This document shows, piece by piece, positions 25,335 through 31,098 of a stretch of DNA of 64,000 nt. Each line of letters opens with the position of its first letter. Position 1 is the first letter of the stretch. A program made the translations under genes and the position numbers. The stretch covers positions 124,001 to 188,000 of the forward strand of contig NZ_JACLHY010000003.1 in NCBI RefSeq assembly GCF_014397245.1. Direction: 5' to 3'. The DNA is from Arenibacter arenosicollis. Its GTDB lineage: Bacteria; Bacteroidota; Bacteroidia; Flavobacteriales; Flavobacteriaceae. The notes beneath the pieces were generated by a model. That model had not been told where the DNA came from. It made no database searches and saw only the letters and a program-made list of their open reading frames with translations.

Positions 25335-26105
25335 CTATAAATATGTAAATAGTACTGTGCCATTTGATTCTCCTGTGCTTGAATACTTTGTATAACTGCA
25401 ACTCATTGGATAACCCTCGTTATCATATGTATAGCTAATTTCAAACTCCAGTTCATTATCTTCATAGATTTTCGTAGGATTGTGCTTGAAATTCAAAGGT
25501 ATAATATCATAGGGGTAAACCTCTAAATCTACAAAGAATCCAAATTCTGACCACAGTGAGTAAAAAGGGTTAATCTTATCATCAAACTCAAAAGTATAGA
25601 CAGAAGTATGTTCAGTATTTTCTGGACCTATCCTATAAGTTACTACATCCCCCTTGTAATTATATGTTGTGAAGGTACTTTGATTATACTCCCCTTCAAC
25701 TGTTTCAATAACTGAGGTTACGTTCCCATTTTGATCATAGGTGAACTCATCATTTTTATCACCATCCGAAATCATTTTTAATCTTCCCTTTTCGTAGAAA
25801 AATTCCTTTATCTCGTCAAACTGGTTTGTGGAATTTGACACTTTATTATCTGAATTATACTCTATGAATTGCTTCTCACCAATATCATCGAATGTTTGCA
25901 TAAGATTATTCGTGTAGGTAATTCCTATTGAATCATCAATATCTGTCCATTCTCTATTGTCTACAACACTTTTTAGTAATTTAATGCTCACAACATCTTC
26001 TTCATTATTTTTCTCCGATTCGAGAGAGTCACTATCTGAACATGATGTAATGATTAAAGGCATAAGGACTACAAAGCTTAAATAACTTAAATAAGTTTTG
26101 ATCAT
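25335..26105 (-). CDS. Lipoprotein with YD-type repeat segments
   Basis: 256 aa. Signal peptide with lipobox ITSC (Cys22), then an acidic linker (SDSDSLESEKNNEED). The body has tyrosine/aspartate-rich short strands (FTYDQNGNVTSVIE, TTYNYKGDVVTY, YTFEFDDKINPFYSLW, ISYTYDNEGYPMSCSY) like YD/RHS-type or DUF4595-like repeats of Bacteroidota surface lipoproteins. It is separated by 107 bp from the next lipoprotein gene and is divergent from the XRE regulator gene. Function not known. Confidence 0.72.
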   Translation of the reverse strand: MIKTYLSYLSFVVLMPLIITSCSDSDSLESEKNNEEDVVSIKLLKSVVDNREWTDIDDSIGITYTNNLMQTFDDIGEKQFIEYNSDNKVSNSTNQFDEIKEFFYEKGRLKMISDGDKNDEFTYDQNGNVTSVIETVEGEYNQSTFTTYNYKGDVVTYRIGPENTEHTSVYTFEFDDKINPFYSLWSEFGFFVDLEVYPYDIIPLNFKHNPTKIYEDNELEFEISYTYDNEGYPMSCSYTKYSSTGESNGTVLFTYL

Positions 26106-26265
26106 AATACTTGGATTTAGTTTTTACAATAATAGTTTTTTGCTGTGTTTGGTTTTTGCGGTTTACCGTATTGTGGAACTTTTTAAATTTCAAATATGGA
26201 AAATTAAATTATCAAAACACATATGTGTGTCCGAATTATTTTGCAGTAAACTACACCTTTAGCGT

Positions 26266-26484
26266 GTGTTTACAGTTGAAGAAAAAGAAATATTGCTCAG
26301 GTTAGGCATGAAAATTAGATCTCTTAGAGAAGAGAAGGGCTTGTCGCAATTTCAGTTAGCAACTGAGGCTGATATTCCCAAAAATCAAATAGGTAGAATA
26401 GAAAGGGCTGAAATAAACACTACCATACTTACCCTTTCCAATATCGCGAAAGCTTTAAATGTCGATGTTAAAAAATTCTTGTAA
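26266..26484 (+). CDS. XRE-family helix-turn-helix regulator
   Basis: 72 aa, a single HTH_3 domain: LGMKIRSLREEKGLSQFQLA, then NQIGRIERAEINTTILTLSNIAKALN. The start is taken as GTG 26266 because the family usually has ten or so residues before the first helix; ATG 26308 would remove part of it. It is the only plus-strand gene of the element, divergent from the lipoprotein gene and convergent with the integrase gene (10 bp between stops). Likely represses element or cargo promoters. Confidence 0.88.
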   Translation: MFTVEEKEILLRLGMKIRSLREEKGLSQFQLATEADIPKNQIGRIERAEINTTILTLSNIAKALNVDVKKFL

Positions 26485-26494
26485 ATAAATTAGT

Positions 26495-27721
26495 CTACCA
26501 GCCCTTATCTAATTGTTTGTTTTTGTCCATAAGCCTTGTCATCTCCTCACTCACCCTTTTCTGAACCACCTTCCCATAATACTCCTGCGTAATCTTTATA
26601 CTGGAATGCCCCAATAACTCACTTACAATTTCCATAGGAACATCATTGTAAAGTAGCACAGTAGATGCAAAAGTTTTCCTAGCCATATGATGGCTTATAG
26701 GTTTATTTATTCCTGCTATTCCAGCAATTTCTTTTAGATAAGAGTTAATCTTTTGGTTGCTAAATTTGGGTAATGCAAAACCTTCAGTTTCATTGTCATA
26801 TTTATCTAGAAGGACCTTGGCTTTAGGCAATAAAGGCACAGATATTATTTTACTTGTTTTTTCCCGTTTCATTTGGATCCATTCATTGCCATCAAAGCCC
26901 TTAACTATGTGCTCCTTTTTAAGGTTTGCCATTTCATGGTATGCCAATCCGGTATAGCAACAAAAAACAAAAAGATCCTTAACCAGTTCAAGTCTAGGTT
27001 GGGCAAATTGATGCTCTTCGAGCAGCTTTAACTCATCTGTAGAAAGAAATACTACTTCTTTCCTGACCCGACCTGGTTTGTGTTGTGCAAATGGATCTTT
27101 ATCCAAATATCCTTCCGCTACGGCCACCTTAATAGGCTTTCTAAGACGCTGTACTGCTTTATTTACTGTTACTTGCTTCTGATCCTTTACAGTCTTTAAA
27201 TAATGCTCGAAATCAGCTAAAAATTGAGGATTAAGTTTGTTCAATGGAAAATCCTTCTTTTTATACTCTGAGAAAATAAATGCCTCTAGGTCATTGCAGA
27301 CATATTCAAATTTTCTCCATGTAGCCTCCTTAATATCCTTATCGATTAATTGCGATTTTTTAGCAAGGAACCTTCTAAAATAGTTAACCACATTGTCCTC
27401 CTTCTTTACTATTTTGCCTGCGTACCTGTCAAAAATGTCATTAATACTATAGTCATCGGAAGCAAGTTCCAAAGAGAGAAGAGCATTATTGAGTTTCTGA
27501 CATATTAAGGACATCTGTCCATTTTTCGATTTACTTTCCAAGTCCTTGCTAAGTACTATTTGCCTTTTAGCATTCCAATAATCTAGATTTACAAATAGAC
27601 CTGTGGCAAAAGCAAGTCTTTTCTTTTCAAAAGTAATCCTGCAGGAGATGGGGCATAAACCCCTTTGATTCATTTTCGCCTTACTAATTACAAAGCGAAT
27701 AGATAATTTGTTTTGATTCAT
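26495..27721 (-). CDS. Tyrosine recombinase (integrase) of the tRNA-Asn element
   Basis: 408 aa from ATG 27721; a TTG two codons upstream (27727) is less likely. The N-terminal arm-binding (about 1-90) and SAM-like core-binding (about 110-205) domains are followed by the catalytic domain. Visible active-site residues are H345-x2-R348, H372 of LLGHSS and the Tyr pair 381/382 in QEYYGKV. The usual first Arg in TGLR is Ala here (CYTGLAYHEM), a known peculiarity of Bacteroidota integrases such as IntDOT. It lies 233 bp from the tRNA 3' end, as expected for the gene that made attL and attR. Confidence 0.95.
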   Translation of the reverse strand: MNQNKLSIRFVISKAKMNQRGLCPISCRITFEKKRLAFATGLFVNLDYWNAKRQIVLSKDLESKSKNGQMSLICQKLNNALLSLELASDDYSINDIFDRYAGKIVKKEDNVVNYFRRFLAKKSQLIDKDIKEATWRKFEYVCNDLEAFIFSEYKKKDFPLNKLNPQFLADFEHYLKTVKDQKQVTVNKAVQRLRKPIKVAVAEGYLDKDPFAQHKPGRVRKEVVFLSTDELKLLEEHQFAQPRLELVKDLFVFCCYTGLAYHEMANLKKEHIVKGFDGNEWIQMKREKTSKIISVPLLPKAKVLLDKYDNETEGFALPKFSNQKINSYLKEIAGIAGINKPISHHMARKTFASTVLLYNDVPMEIVSELLGHSSIKITQEYYGKVVQKRVSEEMTRLMDKNKQLDKGW

Positions 27722-27772
27722 AACCAATTGATTTTAGTGTTAAACAATTGGCATGCAATTCGGTTTCATTAA

Positions 27773-27817
27773 ATGGGAACCTCGAGATTTTGAATGGGAA
27801 CCTCCACGGGAACCTTT
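27773..27817. repeat. Three GGGAACCT direct repeats upstream of the integrase gene
   Basis: GGGAACCT begins at 27775, 27796 and 27808 (spacings 21 and 12 bp). The first two are longer matches (ATGGGAACCTC). They lie between the integrase start and attR; arm-type integrase sites or an excision-factor site are possible. Confidence 0.5.
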
Positions 27818-27831
27818 TTTCTCAAAATAAC

Positions 27832-27842
27832 TTGGCAAGTTG
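27832..27842 (-). repeat. End motif, right copy (CAACTTGCCAA on minus strand)
   Basis: Exact inverted copy of the 11-mer at 9680-9690 at the other end of the element; 115 bp from the attR core. Confidence 0.45.
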
Positions 27843-27907
27843 ACTTTTTGTTGGAAAGTGTTCTTATGGTCTTAAACAAAGGTATTCCCAATGTTTACTG
27901 ACCTAAA

Positions 27908-27942
27908 ACAAAAAAATCCAACCTAAACAAATAGATTGGATT
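27908..27942 (-). terminator. Element-borne replacement terminator of tRNA-Asn
   Basis: AATCCAACCTA (27915-27925) pairs with TAGATTGGATT (27932-27942) with one C-A mismatch; on the minus strand a T-run follows. It lies 12 bp past the tRNA 3' end and belongs to the element side of attR. It shares 23 exact bases (27902-27924) with the ancestral terminator at 9573-9595 but differs in the loop and distal strand. Confidence 0.75.
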
Positions 27943-27953
27943 TCTATAAAAAG

Positions 27954-28027
27954 CTCCCCCTCTTGGGCTCGAACCAAGGACCCTCTGATTAACAGTCAGA
28001 TGCTCTAACCAACTGAGCTAAGGAGGA
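27954..28027 (-). tRNA. tRNA-Asn (anticodon GTT)
   Basis: 74 nt without encoded CCA. Acceptor TCCTCCT pairs with AGGGGGA (one T-G pair), discriminator G. The D-arm contains AGCTCAGTTGGTTAGAGC. The anticodon stem TCTGA/TCAGA encloses loop CTGTTAA with anticodon GTT. The T-arm is CTTGG-TTCGAGC-CCAAG. The 3' part is the integration target of the 18.3-kb element. Its 5' end lies only 6 nt after the stop codon of the GIY-YIG gene at 28034, so it must be cut out of a nuclease-gene transcript or use a promoter inside that gene. Confidence 0.97.
27957..27980 (-). repeat. attR core within the tRNA-Asn 3' end
   Basis: A 24-bp exact copy of 9627-9650. It covers T-stem, T-loop and acceptor 3' strand of tRNA-Asn, leaving the tRNA intact after integration. 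Confidence 0.92.
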
Positions 28028-28035
28028 GTGTATTT
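28014..28035 (-). repeat. 22-bp direct repeat, inner copy (tRNA-Asn 5' end plus leader)
   Basis: The 22 bases here match 28365-28386 exactly. Read on the minus strand they are the 8-nt leader AAATACAC plus the first 14 nt of the tRNA (TCCTCCTTAGCTCA). The two copies flank the small GIY-YIG gene. Confidence 0.93.
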
Positions 28036-28318
28036 AAAATTCTCTTTTTAACTTAATGATCATTTCAGGATACTTTTTTAAATTTTCTATGTATACCTTA
28101 CTTTTCATTTTTTTAATATGGGTTTCAATTTTTCTGGCTATGACCCTAGTCTCAACCTCGAAACTCAAATACAGCTCCCAATCATTGGATTGAGAAGTAA
28201 ATGAACCTTGATATATTCCCATATTGTGCTCATGTATTCTTTGTACTATATCAACCGTTTCTCCAACGTAATATTTTTGAAGACGTTTTGAATACAAAAC
28301 ATAAACCACATAATTCAT
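28034..28318 (-). CDS. Small GIY-YIG nuclease of a tRNA-inserted cassette
   Basis: 94 aa, a lone GIY-YIG (UPF0213-type) domain: VYVLYS (5-10), YYVGET (16-21), Arg/His helix (IVQRIHEHN) and a conserved Glu in RKIETHIKKMKS. Single-domain GIY-YIG proteins are abundant in Flavobacteriaceae; their cellular role is not established. The stop codon TAA (28034-28036) falls partly inside the inner tRNA repeat. The gene lies between two copies of the tRNA 5' end and downstream of an 18-bp perfect palindrome. Transcription would start at the tRNA promoter (28404-28433) and run through this gene into tRNA-Asn. Confidence 0.92.
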   Translation of the reverse strand: MNYVVYVLYSKRLQKYYVGETVDIVQRIHEHNMGIYQGSFTSQSNDWELYLSFEVETRVIARKIETHIKKMKSKVYIENLKKYPEMIIKLKREF

Positions 28319-28338
28319 AATCTCTTAAAGAACGTTTC

Positions 28339-28386
28339 CTCTAACCTCCCGATAGCTATCGGGATGAGCTAAGGAGGAGTGTATTT
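28339..28386 (-). pseudogene. tRNA-Asn 5' remnant interrupted by the palindrome (outer repeat copy)
   Basis: Leader AAATACAC plus tRNA nucleotides 1-14 (28386-28365), then the 18-bp palindrome, then GGTTAGAG of the D-arm (28346-28339). Beyond that the similarity to the tRNA stops and the GIY-YIG leader begins. It lies 18 bp after the tRNA promoter element and is probably transcribed but cannot form a tRNA. Confidence 0.88.
28347..28364. repeat. Perfect 18-bp palindrome TCCCGATAGCTATCGGGA
   Basis: Self-complementary over all 18 bases and directly abutting the outer 22-bp repeat at 28365. On its other side GGTTAGAG (minus strand, plus 28339-28346) continues the tRNA D-arm, so the palindrome interrupts a tRNA 5' fragment in place of GTT of the D-loop. 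It looks like a REP-type unit. Confidence 0.9.
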
Positions 28387-28403
28387 TATCGCCTAAGCGG
28401 GTG

Positions 28404-28433
28404 CAAATATAAATGTTTTTTCAAATACGCCAA
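28404..28433 (-). promoter_or_regulatory. Bacteroidota-type promoter of the tRNA/GIY-YIG unit
   Basis: On the minus strand TTG (28433-28431), 19-nt spacer, TATATTTG (28411-28404) match the TTG-N19-TAnnTTTG consensus. It lies upstream of the tRNA remnant, so it was presumably the original tRNA-Asn promoter and now drives the GIY-YIG gene first. Confidence 0.75.
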
Positions 28434-28481
28434 ACAAAAAATGGCTGTTTTACACCTAAATTTTAAAAATATTTATTTATC

Positions 28482-29798
28482 CTATAAAAACTTCTTGATG
28501 ATATTCCAGATATCGTTTCCAAATACCACTGCCATAAGCCCCATAAGTATAACAAAACCAATTATTTGACCGGTTTCCAATACTTTTTCGCTTGGCTTTC
28601 TGCCAGAAATTATTTCGTACAATAAAAACATTACATGCCCACCGTCCAATGCCGGAATTGGTAGAATATTCAAAAATGCCAACCAAACAGAGAACATGGC
28701 CATAAAATTCCAAAAGAAAATCCAATTCCATTTTTCAGGCATCAATTCTACAATTCCAATAGGCCCTTTTACCTGTTTGTAAGCTCCCGTCTTAGTGTTA
28801 AATATTACCTTAAATTGCCTTATTTGATCCGTCAATACCTGTATAGTCCTGTTATAACCTGCTGGAATGGCCTCAAGAAAACTATAATTATCGGTAACCC
28901 TAAGATCGGTAAGATCTAATTCTATTCCTATTATTCCTTCCTCTGGAACTGTTAGTTCCAAATGCTCGGTAGTACCATTCCTTAAAACGCTAATGTCCAA
29001 TTTCTGATTTGCCGATGCCCCTATCTTACTTCTAAATTCGTCCCAAAATTTGGTATCCACTCCATTAACCCCTATGATTTCATCACCTGGCAATAGACCA
29101 GCCTGCTCCGCTACAGACTCCGGCTGCACCTTGGCAATAATGGCTTTTGATCTATATCCTAAGAAATTTTTACCCTGAGTAGCAAAAACGGTCTCCTTTC
29201 CTTCATCCGATAAGGGAACGGTAATTTCCTGTCCATCCCTTTTAACCGTTACCTCATCACCAAGGATAATATCCAAAACCGCCTCGTTGAATTTTCTGGT
29301 TTTCTTATCATCTACCCTCAAAATTTGATCCCCCGTCTTCAACCCCAACTGTTCTCCAATAGAGTCTACTACTATCCCGTATTTCAAACTATCCGAAGGA
29401 ATATAGGTGTCACCATTACTTGCCAACATCGCAGTATATATTACCCAAGCCAACAAAAAGTTGACAATAACCCCACCGGTCATTATGATAAGACGTTGCC
29501 ATGCCGGTTTGCTCCTAAATTCCCATGGCTGTGGTTCTTGCTTCATTTGCTCGGTGTCCATGCTCTCATCGATCATCCCCGCAATTTTTACATAACCTCC
29601 CAAGGGCAACCAGCCAATTCCGTATTCCGTATCCCCAATTTTCTTCTTGAAAAGGGAAAACTTAACATCAAAAAACAAATAGAATTTTTCTACTTTGGTC
29701 TTGAAATATTTTGCGGGAAGAAAATGGCCCAATTCGTGTAGAATTACCAAAATGGATATGATAAGTACAAACTGTACAATCTGTATTGCTAACGTCAT
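28482..29798 (-). CDS. rseP: Site-2 metalloprotease RseP
   Basis: 438 aa inner-membrane protease. Zinc site HELGH (21-25) is in the first membrane helix and the LDG motif (384-386) in a C-terminal helix (NILPIPALDGGH). Two PDZ domains lie between (about 135-190 and 215-290). Four membrane segments in all. It performs intramembrane cleavage of anti-sigma factors and signal-peptide remnants. It is transcribed toward the tRNA-Asn locus; the gap of about 90 bp contains the tRNA promoter. Confidence 0.95.
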   Translation of the reverse strand: MTLAIQIVQFVLIISILVILHELGHFLPAKYFKTKVEKFYLFFDVKFSLFKKKIGDTEYGIGWLPLGGYVKIAGMIDESMDTEQMKQEPQPWEFRSKPAWQRLIIMTGGVIVNFLLAWVIYTAMLASNGDTYIPSDSLKYGIVVDSIGEQLGLKTGDQILRVDDKKTRKFNEAVLDIILGDEVTVKRDGQEITVPLSDEGKETVFATQGKNFLGYRSKAIIAKVQPESVAEQAGLLPGDEIIGVNGVDTKFWDEFRSKIGASANQKLDISVLRNGTTEHLELTVPEEGIIGIELDLTDLRVTDNYSFLEAIPAGYNRTIQVLTDQIRQFKVIFNTKTGAYKQVKGPIGIVELMPEKWNWIFFWNFMAMFSVWLAFLNILPIPALDGGHVMFLLYEIISGRKPSEKVLETGQIIGFVILMGLMAVVFGNDIWNIIKKFL

Positions 29799-29962
29799 TA
29801 AGTATTTTTTTTAAACTTTTAAAGCGCACAAAAGTACATTATTACGTGGTCTTAAAAAAAAAACTATTATCCCCGAGGGTATTTTTAAGAAAGATTTAGT
29901 AGGGATCCCTGTAAACATCCTTGAATAATCTTTACATCTATCCTACCTTTACCAAAAAAAAC

Positions 29963-30637
29963 ATGCGTTCGTTTTTTGCCAAATTCAAATTCTTCGGCAT
30001 TGTTCTACTCATTATTTCCGGGGTAATCATTTCCCTTTTCTACAATGCCCTCCAACCCAAAAAAATATTGCCCGTTTACCAACCTGCCATGGTAAATTTC
30101 GAATTGGTGGATAGCACCCTGCAGCATGTAAAAAAATACCATACCATTGCCGATTTTGCCTTAACCAATCAGAATGGAAATTTGGTGACCCAAGAAGATT
30201 ACCGCAACAAAATTTATATCGCCGATTTTTTCTTTACTACCTGCCCCACAATTTGTCCTATTATGACAAAAAATATGGCCGGAATTCAAGATAAAATTAT
30301 AAATGACAATGATGTATTACTACTATCCCATTCCGTGACCCCGGACATTGACTCCGTTCCGCAATTGAAAAAATATGCCCTGGAAAAAGGGGTCAAGGAT
30401 AGCAAATGGAATCTGGTTACGGGCGACAAGCAGCAGATCTATGAACTGGCCAGAAAATCCTATATGGCCGTTAAGACCAGTGGTGATGGTGGTCCTTATG
30501 ATATGATCCACACCGAAAACTTTATTCTGGTAGACAAGGAGCGTAGGATAAGGGGATTCTACGACGGTACCAAAACGGAAGAAATGGAGAAATTACTAAG
30601 CGATCTGGAAATATTGAGATCGTCCTATAAGGATTGA
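29963..30637 (+). CDS. SCO1/SenC-family copper/thiol protein
   Basis: 224 aa from ATG 29963; the frame extends to a TTG at 29921, but the ATG gives a clean membrane anchor (FFGIVLLIISGVIISLFY). The thioredoxin-fold domain has CPTIC (Cys94, Cys98) and the conserved His183 in IHTENF, the three copper ligands of SCO proteins. It acts in the periplasm, probably in copper delivery to cytochrome oxidase or in thiol control. It stands just before the feo operon without an obvious shared promoter. Confidence 0.92.
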   Translation: MRSFFAKFKFFGIVLLIISGVIISLFYNALQPKKILPVYQPAMVNFELVDSTLQHVKKYHTIADFALTNQNGNLVTQEDYRNKIYIADFFFTTCPTICPIMTKNMAGIQDKIINDNDVLLLSHSVTPDIDSVPQLKKYALEKGVKDSKWNLVTGDKQQIYELARKSYMAVKTSGDGGPYDMIHTENFILVDKERRIRGFYDGTKTEEMEKLLSDLEILRSSYKD

Positions 30638-30818
30638 TATTTCAAGTAATTCTGGAAAATTAAAAGAACAGAATGATATTTGGCCTTTTGCCATTACAAA
30701 ACTTCAATTACCAGCTCTGCTCATTTAAAAAAACAGCTACTGCCCACCATTCCAAAGCAACAGGTCATTAAAGCGTCAACTTTTTATAGATTTACCTGAT
30801 TACTTCATCTTTTTCTTT

Positions 30819-30826
30819 TATTTTTG
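30819..30826 (+). promoter_or_regulatory. Candidate promoter element of feoAB
   Basis: TATTTTTG matches TAnnTTTG 30 bp upstream of the feoA start. No TTG at the proper distance upstream, so the promoter would be weak or activator-dependent. Confidence 0.4.
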
Positions 30827-30855
30827 TGCTTAATTAAAATCAATCTAAATAAAAA

Positions 30856-31098
30856 TTGACTACAACTGTAGCACATTTAAGGCGAGGGCAAAAGGGAATC
30901 ATCAAGGAATTTGCTGATGGAATACTTCCTATTAAATTATTGGAATTGGGTTGCCTTCCCGGCAATGAAATAGAATTGGTACAGGTAGCCCCTCTTAAAG
31001 ACCCCATATATATTAACGTTAACGGCACTCATATCGCTATTAGGCGTTCCATGGCCGCCTTAATAGAGTTAGAAATTACTGAAGATTTCCCACTATGA
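30856..31098 (+). CDS. feoA: Ferrous iron transport protein A
   Basis: 80 aa, a small SH3-like FeoA domain (VAHLRRGQKGIIKEF, then IKLLELGCLPGNEIELVQ, then INVNGTHIAIRR). It helps FeoB function at the cytoplasmic face. The start is a TTG at 30856: no ATG is available and the family's N-terminal pattern begins here. The stop overlaps the feoB start by 4 bp (ATGA). Confidence 0.93.
   Translation: MTTTVAHLRRGQKGIIKEFADGILPIKLLELGCLPGNEIELVQVAPLKDPIYINVNGTHIAIRRSMAALIELEITEDFPL

Larger units (their letters stand above)
9627..27980. mobile_element. Integrated element of about 18.3 kb in tRNA-Asn carrying a type I RM system
   Basis: It is bounded by 24-bp direct repeats of the tRNA-Asn 3' end, with a tyrosine recombinase gene (26495-27721) beside the intact tRNA. 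Cargo, left to right: unknown 376-aa gene, hsdR, AlbA-type ATP-binding gene, hsdS, hsdM, GIY-YIG/NUMOD1-like gene, primase-helicase, RteC-like gene, small unknown, DUF3871, AAA ATPase, small unknown, three-gene lipoprotein cargo and an XRE regulator. No relaxase, type IV secretion gene or capsid gene is seen, so it is not self-transmissible by any recognisable means; it may be a mobilisable or satellite-type island. Genes visually look more AT-rich than the flanks. Confidence 0.9.

Noticed and set aside
26111-26305. 64-codon plus-strand frame upstream of the XRE gene
   Set aside because: It overlaps the XRE gene start in another frame and covers the divergent promoter region; the composition (Phe/Cys/Tyr-rich) fits AT-rich non-coding DNA.
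28404-28481. Independent promoter for tRNA-Asn inside the GIY-YIG gene
   Set aside because: I looked for a TTG-N19-TAnnTTTG match just upstream of the intact tRNA and saw none as good as the one at 28404-28433; a weak internal promoter cannot be excluded.
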